Origin: Ahrensia sp.
GTDB taxonomy: Bacteria; Pseudomonadota; Alphaproteobacteria; Rhizobiales; Rhizobiaceae
DNA length: 64,000 nt
Direction: 5' to 3'
Assembly (NCBI GenBank): GCA_028817895.1
Contig: JAPPOQ010000018.1
Coordinates: 1-64,000 of the forward strand
The notes beneath the pieces were generated by a model. It did not search any database. It saw only the letters and a list, made by a program, of their open reading frames with translations, and was not told the DNA's origin. Numbering within the stretch: the stretch's first letter is position 1; the number at the start of each line of letters is the position of its first letter. The translations under genes were made by a program, and so were the position numbers. This document shows, one piece after another, positions 10,351 through 19,212 of the stretch.

Positions 10351-11544
10351 TTACGACCTTTCCTCAAGCTCCGCGCCAAACAGCCAGTCATAACGGCTCT
10401 GAATGAAACTCGGCGACACGGCACTCGCCAGCGCCATCGGACCGTAGGTCAAAAGCTGGGCATAGAACGAGCGGCGATGAAACATCCGCGCATTGCCTGC
10501 CGCCTGTTTTTGGATTTGCGCGGTGCGTTTGATCCGCCTTTGATAGAGGCGCTGACCTGCCTCGGCAGCGCTTTGCGATCTGTCCAGTTCCACCGCCAAG
10601 GCATAGGCATCTTCGATAGCTTGCACCGCGCCCTGAGCAAGTGACGGCAGCATGGGATGCGCGGCATCACCGATCAGTACCACCGGTCCGTCCGACCAGC
10701 GCGGCAGCGGAGCGCGGTCAAACAGCGCCCAGCGATTGAACCCGTCAGCCGTCTCGATGATTTTGGCGATGGTCGCATTCATGTCCCCAAAATTCAGCTT
10801 CGCCTCTTCGCGGCTGCCCGGCAGGCTCCAGCCCTCTTCGCGCCAGTCGATCTGCTCGAATATGCCGATGAAGTTGACCGTGTCGCCGCCGTGAACATAG
10901 GTTGTAACGGCGTGCTTGCCCTTGCCGGTCCATATGCACGCGGTGGGTGGCGGTGCGAGATCGCCAAGCCTGTCTCGCGATGCCAATGCCCGCCAGGCGA
11001 CATTGCCGGTAAAGCGCGGCGTCTCTTCTCCCAGCATCTGCGTGCGCACAGTTGAGCGCAACCCGTCAGCACCAATCAGCAGATCAGCTTTGAGCCTGGT
11101 GCCGTCGGCCAGAGTGACGACAACGCCGTCGTCCTTGATCTCATATCCCAAAAGACGGTTGCCGGTTCGGATCTCGCAGGATTTGCAATCAACCAGCGCA
11201 TCCAGAAGCCCATCTACCAGATCCGCCCGGTGGATATGAATGTAGCGGACACCCCATCGCTCAACCCCACTCTTGCCAAGCGGCAATTCGACAAAGCGCC
11301 GTCCAGACGATCCCAGTCGCATTTCAATTGCTAGCGGCTCAAACAACGCCCCCTCAAGCGCTTCCATGACGTTGAGCGCTTCGAGGACCTTCACGCCATT
11401 GGGGCTGATTTGCAGACCGGCACCGACCGGTTCGAGACTTTGCGCTTGCTCCAAAACAACGACGTCCCACCCCCGACGCGCGAGACACAAAGCGGTGGTC
11501 AAGCCACCAATGCCCGCGCCCGTTATGATGGCTGATCTCGTCAG
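10351..11544 (-). CDS. FAD-dependent aromatic-ring monooxygenase, apparent CTG start
   Basis: This is a group A flavoprotein hydroxylase (salicylate-hydroxylase-like). Visible motifs are the dinucleotide loop GAGIGG at residues 9-14, the DG motif LIGADGLRSTVR, and the GD motif VLIGDAAHPMLP near residue 300; the C-terminus YDWLFG is typical. The family inserts one oxygen into an aromatic ring using NAD(P)H and FAD. The FAD loop lies upstream of the first ATG/GTG/TTG-type codon (TTG at 11502). Extending the frame gives no usual start, but a CTG at 11544 sits 7 nt after GGAGA and gives a normal N-terminus of 397 residues in total. A sequencing frameshift is the alternative. It is the first gene of the tctCBA operon. 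Confidence 0.82.
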   Translation of the reverse strand: MTRSAIITGAGIGGLTTALCLARRGWDVVVLEQAQSLEPVGAGLQISPNGVKVLEALNVMEALEGALFEPLAIEMRLGSSGRRFVELPLGKSGVERWGVRYIHIHRADLVDGLLDALVDCKSCEIRTGNRLLGYEIKDDGVVVTLADGTRLKADLLIGADGLRSTVRTQMLGEETPRFTGNVAWRALASRDRLGDLAPPPTACIWTGKGKHAVTTYVHGGDTVNFIGIFEQIDWREEGWSLPGSREEAKLNFGDMNATIAKIIETADGFNRWALFDRAPLPRWSDGPVVLIGDAAHPMLPSLAQGAVQAIEDAYALAVELDRSQSAAEAGQRLYQRRIKRTAQIQKQAAGNARMFHRRSFYAQLLTYGPMALASAVSPSFIQSRYDWLFGAELEERS

Positions 11545-11642
11545 TTTTCGGTCTCCGGAAATGCTGTGGCTGCATCACAACTCTTGTTTGCCGCACGCTC
11601 TTCGCCTTTCATGCGCACCAAGACAACCCTCACTCAGGTCGC

Positions 11643-12641
11643 ATGATGTCCCACCCCTCCGCACTTTATCCGGCGAAATATCGCGACCTGATCGACGAGG
11701 AGATGTGGGCATTCATTCACCAAACCAATCGTTGGTATCCACCCGAGACGGCCACCTTTTCAATCCAACAGCAGCGCGAGATCTACTACCGCATGTGCCG
11801 GGAGTTCTTCGCAGGATATCCCGGTGGTATTGAGGTTGAAGATGGCGCCATACATCTTACTGACCCTCAGCGCGCCGTCGCGACGCGCAATTATCGCCCC
11901 AAGGGTGTCGGTATTATGCCGGGCGACAAACGACCTGATGCCTGGGTGATCTATTTGCATGGCGGCGGCTTTGTTGTCGGCGGTTTGGAGAGCCACGACG
12001 ATGTCTGTGCAGAATTGTGCCTGGCCACCGGCTGCCCGGTCACCAGCGTCGATTATCGTCTGGCACCAGAGCACACTTTCCCCGCCGATTTTGAGGATGC
12101 GGTCGGAGCTTTTAATGCGCTCAGCGATGTGGGCGTTCCGCTCATCGTCGTTGGAGACAGTGCGGGCGGAAATCTGGCTGCCGCCGTTTCTCACTTCATG
12201 CGGGAACAGCCGAAACAGCCGGTCGGGCAGGTTCTGATCTATCCGGGGCTCGCAGGTCGGCTGGATTGGGGCACCTTCATCACCCATGCAGAGGCGCCGA
12301 TGCTCACCACTACCGACACGCAGTTTTATAAGCAGACGCGCATTGGCGGGGATGAACGTCTTCTGACCGATCCCAGATGCGTGCCGCTTGAAGACGATGA
12401 TTTTTCAGGTCTGCCCCCAACTGTGGTGTTTTGCGCGCAAAGTGACCCGCTTTGCGGTGACGGTGAGGTCTATGCAACGAAAATCAAGGATGCAGGCGGG
12501 CGAGCCGCAGCGATGGTAGAACACGGCATGGTGCATGGCTATCTGCGCGCCCGTCACAGCGCTTCAAGAGCCAAAGCAAGCTTCCAACGCATTTGCGAAG
12601 CCGTCTCCGCCCTCGGTGCGGGCCACTGGCCTTACAAATGA
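11643..12641 (+). CDS. alpha/beta hydrolase, HSL-type esterase
   Basis: This 332-residue protein is of the hormone-sensitive-lipase family. The oxyanion motif HGGGF lies at about residues 106-110, the nucleophile Ser in GDSAGGN near 178, an acidic residue in SDPLCGDG and the catalytic His in HGMVHGY near the C-terminus. It has no signal peptide, so it is likely a cytoplasmic carboxylesterase acting on short esters. It is divergent from the monooxygenase operon with a shared region of about 100 bp, so it may act in the same pathway (inference). Two in-frame ATGs open the gene (11643, 11646). Its 3' end overlaps the convergent toxin gene by 10 nt. Confidence 0.9.
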   Translation: MMSHPSALYPAKYRDLIDEEMWAFIHQTNRWYPPETATFSIQQQREIYYRMCREFFAGYPGGIEVEDGAIHLTDPQRAVATRNYRPKGVGIMPGDKRPDAWVIYLHGGGFVVGGLESHDDVCAELCLATGCPVTSVDYRLAPEHTFPADFEDAVGAFNALSDVGVPLIVVGDSAGGNLAAAVSHFMREQPKQPVGQVLIYPGLAGRLDWGTFITHAEAPMLTTTDTQFYKQTRIGGDERLLTDPRCVPLEDDDFSGLPPTVVFCAQSDPLCGDGEVYATKIKDAGGRAAAMVEHGMVHGYLRARHSASRAKASFQRICEAVSALGAGHWPYK

Positions 12642-13018
12642 ATTGGCTTTTGCGTGCGCTTTCCCTGTTCGACGCTGACAAAGAAGCATGTCCCGTCTCT
12701 TTCCATAACGGCAAAACGCCCCGCTTCAGCACTCTTGATGAGCTTCCTTATTTGATCTGCCTGTCCCACCAGCGTCGGCAGATGATTGGTCGAGACGATA
12801 ACAAAGGCGATCCCGCTGTCTGAAATGTTCTGTTCATGCGGAAGTTTCCGATCTGCCGAGACGAACACCGAAAAGTGCGATGCTTCAATGCAGCTAATCA
12901 GTCGACCGTTTGTCAGACCACGCCAGCCAATCGGAATCGGTTCGACAACAAGCTCGTCATCGCTCAACGTCCGCGCAAGCAACACGGCCAGATTCTCGTC
13001 CAGGACCGCTTTTGTCAC
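12632..13018 (-). CDS. DUF5615-type PIN-like toxin
   Basis: This 128-residue protein resembles the DUF5615/Mut7-C-like PIN-fold family. An N-terminal LDENL motif carries the first acidic residues (Asp7, Glu8), and later conserved segments include SFSVFVSADRK-like strand residues with Asp and the IVSTNHLP region. Members are partners of DUF433 proteins in putative type II toxin-antitoxin systems and are predicted RNases by fold; activity is little studied. The GTG start overlaps the DUF433 stop (GTGA), indicating coupled translation. The acidic Asp in SADRK fits a PIN active-site position. Its 3' end overlaps the convergent esterase gene by 10 nt. Confidence 0.8.
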   Translation of the reverse strand: MTKAVLDENLAVLLARTLSDDELVVEPIPIGWRGLTNGRLISCIEASHFSVFVSADRKLPHEQNISDSGIAFVIVSTNHLPTLVGQADQIRKLIKSAEAGRFAVMERDGTCFFVSVEQGKRTQKPIHL

Positions 13019-13254
13019 GCCGCGTGTAAGTCTGCCTCTTGAGGCAGCAGCTTCAAGACAGCCTGCATCGTCTCAATCGAAAGTGACGGGAACTGCTCGT
13101 GGATGCTTTCCAAAGAATAGCCGCTGGCGAGATGCTGAAACAGGGTTTCGACCGGAATCCGGGTTCCAGAGAAAACCCACGCACCATGCATGACGTCTGG
13201 ATCGGATATCACCAAACCATCAAATCGGGTGTTCGAATTCAAAGGTGCTGACAT
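13015..13254 (-). CDS. DUF433 antitoxin
   Basis: This 79-residue protein is of the DUF433 (VapB-like, winged or homeodomain-like helix-turn-helix) family. Typical residues are the FSGTRIPVETLFQHLASGYS segment, split around a predicted HTH, followed by a C-terminal part likely to hold the toxin. It should bind and neutralise the DUF5615 toxin and repress its own promoter. I chose the ATG at 13254, which has GAGG 6 nt upstream, rather than the ATG at 13272, which has no ribosome-binding site and would lie at the edge of the predicted -10 box. Confidence 0.8.
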   Translation of the reverse strand: MSAPLNSNTRFDGLVISDPDVMHGAWVFSGTRIPVETLFQHLASGYSLESIHEQFPSLSIETMQAVLKLLPQEADLHAA

Positions 13255-13273
13255 GTTGAGCCTCGCATCCATT

Positions 13274-13302
13274 GCAGTAATTCAGCCAACAGAATTTGGC
13301 AA
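13274..13302 (-). promoter_or_regulatory. toxin-antitoxin promoter and operator candidate
   Basis: On the minus strand TTGCCA (13302-13297), a 17-nt spacer and TACTGC (13279-13274) form a plausible though weak promoter. An inverted repeat GCCAA-6-TTGGC (13285-13300) covers the -35 edge and spacer, where an autoregulating antitoxin would be expected to bind. Both are pattern-based inferences. Confidence 0.4.
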
Positions 13303-13313
13303 ATGCAGATCGA

Positions 13314-15311
13314 TCAAGCTCTGTCGATGCTGTCTTCATAGACCCGTTCGTGAATGCGCTGACCATTGTGAAACGCCGTCAGTCGTGCGGAAATGTGAAA
13401 CTGATTGGCATCGCTGGTCATAAGCGCCTTCACATGCGTGCGCCACATGGTGCCTTCGCGACCGCCCGTTTGCTCCCATTCCGCGGTGGCTTTCGCAGAA
13501 AGAGGGTCGTCCGGGTAAATGCTCCAGCGCTCCTTCGTCCAACTGCCGGAAACCAAGCCATGGGCTGAATCGCGATTCTCGCCGGAATCGCAGTCGATCA
13601 CCGTTGTGACCATGCCTGAAGTCTCATCCATCTCAATCCGGTGGGCATAGGCTGCGGGTCGCAACACTTCATGCGGCCATGGTGGTGCGGCCTCCGGTTC
13701 TTCAAAAGACCATTCGTCACCCGACGCCAGAGCACGCACAGGCAGTGAAATTGACCCTTTGTGAATACTTATGACGCCAGCGTCCGGGGACGGCCAGATG
13801 AAGGGCCAGTATGCGCTGGAAATGGCAACCCGCAATCTGTGCCCGGCAGGCAATCTGTATGCGATCTGATCAAGCGCGAAGTCCAAGCTCACCGCTTCTC
13901 CAGGAGCGAGAGAGGAAGGTGCGGCATGCGTGGCGTGATGGGTCAGATTGAATACACCATAGGTGACGAGCGCGGACGTGCCATCCGGGCGCAAGTCGCA
14001 CAGCCGGACCGCGATCTGACCCGAAGGCCTATCGCTGGAAACGGTGAGCATCACGTGCGGTGCACCGACAAGGTCGATGACATCATCCGCTACATCTCCA
14101 TCGAAACATGTAGAATGGGCATCATCGGCGCTTTGTTCATCAGGGAACTCGTCAGAATAATGGGCGGGAAAAAAAGACCCGCCCTGCTGCCCGCAATGTT
14201 GTGGCGACGAAACAATCGCTGAGACTGCTGCGGCTGTTTGAGTCAGCCGACCTTCGTCGTTCAAATGAAGCACCATGTCCGCAATGTTGGGTGAGGGCCA
14301 TTGCGCTTCCGCGATCCAACGCCCGGGCCGGTCCGGCAACCATTTTTTGGGTGCAACGGAATCCATCAGCCAGGCGCGATATGACGGGTCGTTATCGACG
14401 CCAGTGTCGATGTCTTTGAGCCAGCGGTCCCACCAACGTTTGGCCTCTTGCAAAAACCCGATAGCAGGCTGCGGACCGGCAAAATGCGGATATTTGTGGA
14501 TCCAGGGACCGACGATCGCCTTGGCGGGGGCCTTCACGTTGGCAATGATGTGAGCGGGCGTGTTGCGATAGCCGTCATGCCAGCCACCGATAGCCAGCAC
14601 GGCTGCGTCCATGGCGCCATAGTCTTCGCAGATCGAGCCATGCTCCCAATAGGCATCGCGATGTTGATGCCGCAACCATTCAATGAGATGGAACGGCTGG
14701 TTTTCTAGCCGCTCAAGCCAGATGTGCTTCCAGTCCGAGCCGACAAGATCACGGTCCGGTGGGCGCGACGAGTAGGACAGCATCTGTGATGCCCAACTGA
14801 AATTGGCGCCAAGCAGGCAGCCGCCCTTGTAGTGGATATCATCTGCATATCGATCAGCGGTTGAACAAATCGAAATGACGGCTTTCAGGGGTTCTGGCTT
14901 CAACGCCGCAATCTGCAAGCCGTTAAATCCGCCCCAGGAAATGCCCATCATTCCAACATTACCGTTGCACCAGGGTTGAGCGGCAGCCCATTCGATCACA
15001 TCCACTGCGTCCTGCCACTCTTGATGCGTGTATTCGTCCTCCATTTGTCCTTCCGACTCCCCATTGCCGCGCATATCGGTGCGGATGCAGGCATAGCCGT
15101 GCCCTGCAAACCAGGGATGGGTGAGTTCATCGCGCGCAACCGTTCCGTCGCGTTTTCGGTAGGGCAGATGTTCGAGAATCACCGGAACCGGATCATCCAG
15201 CGCATCAACGGGCATCCAGATACGGGCAGAGAGTTTCACGCCGTCAGACATAACGATGGAGGCATGCTGCTGATCGCTAATCTGTCTTGGAAAGTCTGAA
15301 ATTGTTTTCAT
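13314..15311 (-). CDS. CocE/NonD family serine hydrolase
   Basis: This 665-residue protein matches X-Pro dipeptidyl-peptidase/CocE-like hydrolases. An alpha/beta-hydrolase domain (residues about 1-330) contains the nucleophile motif GISWGG, a DMRGNGES strand turn and a likely catalytic His near HKYPHFAG. A C-terminal jelly-roll domain (about 330-560) follows. Relatives cleave acylated or peptidic substrates (cocaine, glutaryl-7-aminocephalosporanic acid, X-Pro peptides). No signal peptide is seen. The start ATG at 15311 has AGG 9 nt upstream; an extended frame from 15356 would overlap a hairpin region. It follows the peptide-type binding protein in the same direction, so it may hydrolyse the imported compound in the cytoplasm (inference). 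Confidence 0.88.
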   Translation of the reverse strand: MKTISDFPRQISDQQHASIVMSDGVKLSARIWMPVDALDDPVPVILEHLPYRKRDGTVARDELTHPWFAGHGYACIRTDMRGNGESEGQMEDEYTHQEWQDAVDVIEWAAAQPWCNGNVGMMGISWGGFNGLQIAALKPEPLKAVISICSTADRYADDIHYKGGCLLGANFSWASQMLSYSSRPPDRDLVGSDWKHIWLERLENQPFHLIEWLRHQHRDAYWEHGSICEDYGAMDAAVLAIGGWHDGYRNTPAHIIANVKAPAKAIVGPWIHKYPHFAGPQPAIGFLQEAKRWWDRWLKDIDTGVDNDPSYRAWLMDSVAPKKWLPDRPGRWIAEAQWPSPNIADMVLHLNDEGRLTQTAAAVSAIVSSPQHCGQQGGSFFPAHYSDEFPDEQSADDAHSTCFDGDVADDVIDLVGAPHVMLTVSSDRPSGQIAVRLCDLRPDGTSALVTYGVFNLTHHATHAAPSSLAPGEAVSLDFALDQIAYRLPAGHRLRVAISSAYWPFIWPSPDAGVISIHKGSISLPVRALASGDEWSFEEPEAAPPWPHEVLRPAAYAHRIEMDETSGMVTTVIDCDSGENRDSAHGLVSGSWTKERWSIYPDDPLSAKATAEWEQTGGREGTMWRTHVKALMTSDANQFHISARLTAFHNGQRIHERVYEDSIDRA

Positions 15312-15371
15312 GGCACCTGATGTAAGTGATGGCCGCATTGTTGCGCTTTGAAGCACCTCTCTTCAAACGCA

Positions 15372-15401
15372 AAGCGGCGGCGAGTTGCCTCGCCGCCGCT
15401 T
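15372..15401 (-). terminator. strong hairpin after the binding-protein gene
   Basis: A perfect 13-bp GC-rich stem (15372-15384 with 15389-15401) closes a TTGC loop 26 nt after the binding-protein stop. On the minus strand it is followed by TTTGCGTTTG, so it could be an intrinsic terminator or a partial one, letting the binding protein be expressed well above the downstream CocE gene. Confidence 0.75.
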
Positions 15402-15426
15402 CATTAGTCAAGCTGTGTAAAACGCC

Positions 15427-17037
15427 TTAGGCGTTAAACCACCAGCGTTCTGGCGACTTCTCGCCATCCATAGCCCAGTTTGCGGCGACATCTTCGGCAT
15501 GCGCAACCTTCTTGGAGTTGCCGTGGATGTAATTGGCAAACATTGGCACAATCGCCCCGCCGTCATCGTGGATAAGACGCTGGCACTCTTCATACATGGT
15601 GCGACGCTTGCCTTCGTCCAGTTCACCGCGCGCGGCAACAACCAGTTCATTGAACTTCTTGGCGTCCGGCGTGTCTCTCCAGGCCGTGTCGTTCCACTCG
15701 ATGTCAGCTGTGTAAGCGGAGACAAACATCCAATCTTCCGTCGGACGACCACCCCAGTAGCAGGCGCACCATGGCTCCTTGTTCCACACATTCGACCAGT
15801 AGCCATCTTTCGGCTCGCGTTTCACTTCCACAGTGATGCCCGCTTCTTTGGCCGATGCGGCGATCAACTGGGCGGCATCGACGGCACCAGAGAACGCAGC
15901 TTCCGAGGTGCGCAAAACGACTGGGCCGCTATGGCCCGACTTTTTGTAATGCTCGGCGGCTTTTTCCGGATCAAATTCACGCTGGGGCAAATTTGCCGCA
16001 TGGAACGTGTTGGCCGTGGAAATCGGGTGATCATTGCCAAGTGCACCATGACCAAGCAGGATTTTGTCCACCATTTCCTGGCGCTTGATGATCAGCTTTA
16101 GAGCCATGCGCAGGTCATAGTTGTCGAACGGTTCAGCAACGACGCGCATGGGGAATGTGTAGTGCAGCGTACCGGTGGTTTCCAGAATGGACACATTGGG
16201 ATTACGCGCCATCAGCGCGACAGTTTTTGGGTCGACGCGATCAATCGAATCAACTTCACCATTCATAAGCGCATTCTGGCGTGCGGTGGTATCAATCAGA
16301 GACAACATTTCCACTGCGTCGAAATGCGCTGCACCTTCCTTGAAGTAGTTGGCATGGCGTTTTGCGGATACCCGCACGCCAGGTTCAAAATCTTCGATGA
16401 CATACCCGCCGGTGCCGATACCAGCCGTGGGATCGATCTTGCCGTCTTTGGACGGCAGAATGAGGACGTGATAGTCAGATACGAGATAAGGCAGACCGGC
16501 ATTCGGCCCGTCCAGTTCGATGACGACATCGCCACCATCGTTGCGTATGTCGACGATCGGCGACAAAACGCCCTTTGCAGCGGATTTGGTATCTTCGCCG
16601 CGGTGATGGTTGATGGATGCGATTACATCGTCGGCGTCCAAGGTCTTGCCGTTGTGGAATTCAACGCCCTTGCGGAGCTTGAACACCCAGGTTTTCGCAT
16701 CGTCGGTCTCAAAGCTCTCGGCCAATTCTCCGACAAGCTCGCCCTTATTGTCCACCTCAGTTAGGCAGTTGGCATACAGAAAGCCCATGCAGGTGGTGAA
16801 GCTGTTCTCATATGTCGCTGGGTCGAGTGAATCTGTTGTGGAACCGTGACCTCGGCCAACGCGGAATGTTCCGCCTTTCTTCGGTTCAGCAGCAAAAACC
16901 CTGTCTGCCATGCTCATCGCCGTGGGCAAAACAACGCCCGCTGCCAGCATGTTGGTGATGAACTGACGCCGGCTGATGCCCTTGCCGGCCAGCTTGGCAG
17001 ACTGCTCGGCGATAAACGCCTCTTTCATATTACGCAT
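15427..17037 (-). CDS. ABC transporter substrate-binding protein, family 5, Tat-exported
   Basis: This 536-residue protein is of the SBP_bac_5 (dipeptide/oligopeptide/nickel) class. The N-terminus holds a twin-arginine signal (ISRRQF at about residues 21-26, a hydrophobic stretch, and an ADRVFA cleavage region near 48), so it should be exported folded by Tat. The mature protein starts with the AEPKKGGTFRVG segment common to this family, with later AKTWVFKLRKGVEFHNG motifs. The start at 17037 has GGGAGA 7-8 nt upstream; a longer frame to 17172 lacks support. The permease genes are divergent, an uncommon split of this type of locus. The ligand could be a peptide, opine or modified amino acid. 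Confidence 0.9.
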   Translation of the reverse strand: MRNMKEAFIAEQSAKLAGKGISRRQFITNMLAAGVVLPTAMSMADRVFAAEPKKGGTFRVGRGHGSTTDSLDPATYENSFTTCMGFLYANCLTEVDNKGELVGELAESFETDDAKTWVFKLRKGVEFHNGKTLDADDVIASINHHRGEDTKSAAKGVLSPIVDIRNDGGDVVIELDGPNAGLPYLVSDYHVLILPSKDGKIDPTAGIGTGGYVIEDFEPGVRVSAKRHANYFKEGAAHFDAVEMLSLIDTTARQNALMNGEVDSIDRVDPKTVALMARNPNVSILETTGTLHYTFPMRVVAEPFDNYDLRMALKLIIKRQEMVDKILLGHGALGNDHPISTANTFHAANLPQREFDPEKAAEHYKKSGHSGPVVLRTSEAAFSGAVDAAQLIAASAKEAGITVEVKREPKDGYWSNVWNKEPWCACYWGGRPTEDWMFVSAYTADIEWNDTAWRDTPDAKKFNELVVAARGELDEGKRRTMYEECQRLIHDDGGAIVPMFANYIHGNSKKVAHAEDVAANWAMDGEKSPERWWFNA

Positions 17038-17223
17038 ATTTTTCTCCCGTTGCGTAGCAGATCCCAAATTGAGCCACCGAATGCAGCCCAAACTGTCAGG
17101 AGCGAAACATATTCCCGGCTGCGATGCAAACGGCTGTCGAAACCAAAAAGCCACCACGAGACGACTGAACATTCCAAGTGTTTCTCCACATGTGGTTTAC
17201 AAGCTTGGCGCAACTGCATAGCC

Positions 17224-17256
17224 TTCCAGGCAAGGGGCGGCTTGAGCCGCCTGGAA
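17224..17256 (+). promoter_or_regulatory. competing inverted repeats upstream of the permease operon
   Basis: Two mutually exclusive stems lie just upstream of the TTG start: an 8-bp outer one (17224-17231 with 17249-17256) and a 6-bp inner one (17236-17241 with 17246-17251) sharing bases 17249-17251. This could be an attenuator, a regulator binding site in the divergent 240-bp promoter region, or chance. No known riboswitch was recognised. Confidence 0.35.
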
Positions 17257-17278
17257 AACCGGAAGAACGGAGCCTGGT

Positions 17279-18259
17279 TTGCATCCAGTAGTCTCGACTG
17301 TCCTGCAGCGGCTCGGACTTGGCGCGATCACGCTGTTTTTCGTGTCGCTGATTATTTTCGCGTCCATCTCCATGCTGCCCGGCGACTTCACCCAGGCGGT
17401 GCTCGGTCAGGCGGCGACCGAGGAGACGGTAGCAGCCTTTCGCAAAGAACTCGGTCTCGATTTGCCTGCTTGGCAGCGTTATTTCGACTGGATTGGCGCC
17501 ATCGCGACTGGTGATCTCGGCACTTCATTCTCGGGACGCTCTGCGTCTGGAGTCGACAGGTCCAGACCAGTGGCTGACCTGGTGGCACCGAGACTTTGGA
17601 ATACACTGTTTCTTGCAAGCATGACGGCACTGATCGCAGTGCCGCTGGCCTTGTTTCTTGGCATCACGACGGCCCTGAAGCGCAATTCAGTCTATGATCG
17701 GCTGGCCAACGCAACGACGCTGACCACAATCTCATTCCCGGAATTCTTCGTGGCCTACATTCTGATTGTGGTGCTTGCCTCAATCTTTCCGGTCTTTCCT
17801 TCTCTTGCCAATGTGACGGCGGACATGCCGCTTGGAGAACGGCTCTACAAAACGGCCCTGCCAGCGCTCACACTCACCCTCGTCATCGTCGCTCACATGA
17901 TGCGCATGACTCGCGCAGCGATCATCAATCTGCTGGCGTCGCCCTATATCGAGATGGCGCGGCTGAAGGGCGTTTCACCGACAAATGTTATCTTGAAGCA
18001 CGCCCTGCCCAATGCCTGGGCGCCAATTGCGACGGTGATCGCCTTTAACCTGGCCTACTTGGTCGTCGGCGTCGTGGTTGTCGAGGTTGTGTTCGTCTAT
18101 CCCGGCATCGGCCAACTCATGGTGGACGCTGTCACGTCGCGCGACATTCCGGTGGTTCAGGCCTGCGCGTTGATCTTCGCTGCGACGTACATATTGCTCA
18201 ACCTGTTGGCAGATGTGATCGGCATTGTCACCAATCCCAGATTGTTGCACCCCAGATGA
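17279..18259 (+). CDS. ABC transporter permease, DppB-like
   Basis: This 326-residue inner membrane protein has six hydrophobic segments and the binding-protein-dependent transport permease (EAA) loop near residues 220-240 (YIEMARLKGVSPTNVILKHALPNA split around the conserved Ala-Arg-x-Lys-Gly). It is the DppB/OppB-type subunit of a peptide-class ABC importer. The start is TTG at 17279, with GGAG 6 nt upstream; no ATG or GTG lies suitably close. Its stop overlaps the next permease start (ATGA), so the two are coupled. Confidence 0.9.
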   Translation: MHPVVSTVLQRLGLGAITLFFVSLIIFASISMLPGDFTQAVLGQAATEETVAAFRKELGLDLPAWQRYFDWIGAIATGDLGTSFSGRSASGVDRSRPVADLVAPRLWNTLFLASMTALIAVPLALFLGITTALKRNSVYDRLANATTLTTISFPEFFVAYILIVVLASIFPVFPSLANVTADMPLGERLYKTALPALTLTLVIVAHMMRMTRAAIINLLASPYIEMARLKGVSPTNVILKHALPNAWAPIATVIAFNLAYLVVGVVVVEVVFVYPGIGQLMVDAVTSRDIPVVQACALIFAATYILLNLLADVIGIVTNPRLLHPR

Positions 18260-19212
18260 GCACCACGAGCGATCAGATGAGCGAAACAGAGAGCAACGCT
18301 CAGGAAGAAGCCTACTCCGCAGCCGGAGAGGTGGGCATGCAACGCGTGCGGCGCACCCGCTGGCAACGCATGCGCATTTCACTTTCAAAAGCGCCTTTGT
18401 CGGCTTGGTTTGGCATGATCGTGATTGCCGCATATCTGTTCACGGCACTTTTTGCGCCGCTCTTGGCGCCTTATGGCGAGGCTGAGGTCTTCGCTACGCC
18501 TTTCGCGCCATGGGGCGGAGATCATGTCTTCGGGACGGACCAGATTGGCCGCGATGTCTTTTCGCGTCTCATCTACGGCGCGCGCAACACGATGGGCATC
18601 GCGCTTGCGACCACCATCCTGTCCTTCATCATTGGTGGCGGGCTTGGTCTTGTAGCAGCCATCAATCGAAGTTGGCTTGACCAGTTCCTGTCACGTTTTG
18701 TCGATGTTTTGATGGCCATTCCCAGCCTCATCTTCGCTTTGATGCTGTTATCGATTTTCGGATCCACCATTACGTCACTGATCATCATCATTGCTGTTCT
18801 CGATTCGACCCGCGTTTTCCGCCTCACCCGCTCCGTCGCCATCAATGTGGTTGTGATGGACTATGTGGAGGCCGCCAAATTGCGCGGCGAAGGGCTGGGT
18901 TGGGTGATGCGCAAGGAAATCCTGCCCAACATTATGCCGCCGCTGGTGGCTGAGTTCGGCTTGCGCTTTTCTTTCGTGTTTCTCACTATTGCCGCACTCT
19001 CCTTCCTCGGACTGGGCATCCAGCCCCCAACAGCAGATTGGGGCTCGATGGTGCGAGACAACGCTTCGCTCATTCAGTTTGCGCAATATGATCTGACAGC
19101 GGCATTCACGCCGCTGCTGCCAGCAGCGGCGATTGCGCTGCTGACGGTTGCGGTCAATTTTGTGGTGGACTGGTTCCTGCATCAAACCAGCGGATTGCGC
19201 GATGACCACTGA
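18256..19212 (+). CDS. ABC transporter permease, DppC-like
   Basis: This 318-residue protein has a charged cytoplasmic N-terminal tail of about 45 residues, an OppC-type first membrane segment, the FGTDQIGRDVFSRLIYGAR motif near residues 90-110 and an EAA loop (YVEAAKLRGEGL) near 210. It forms the permease heterodimer with the upstream gene product. It overlaps that gene by 4 nt and the ATPase gene by 11 nt. A second ATG at 18277 is possible. Confidence 0.9.
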   Translation: MSTTSDQMSETESNAQEEAYSAAGEVGMQRVRRTRWQRMRISLSKAPLSAWFGMIVIAAYLFTALFAPLLAPYGEAEVFATPFAPWGGDHVFGTDQIGRDVFSRLIYGARNTMGIALATTILSFIIGGGLGLVAAINRSWLDQFLSRFVDVLMAIPSLIFALMLLSIFGSTITSLIIIIAVLDSTRVFRLTRSVAINVVVMDYVEAAKLRGEGLGWVMRKEILPNIMPPLVAEFGLRFSFVFLTIAALSFLGLGIQPPTADWGSMVRDNASLIQFAQYDLTAAFTPLLPAAAIALLTVAVNFVVDWFLHQTSGLRDDH

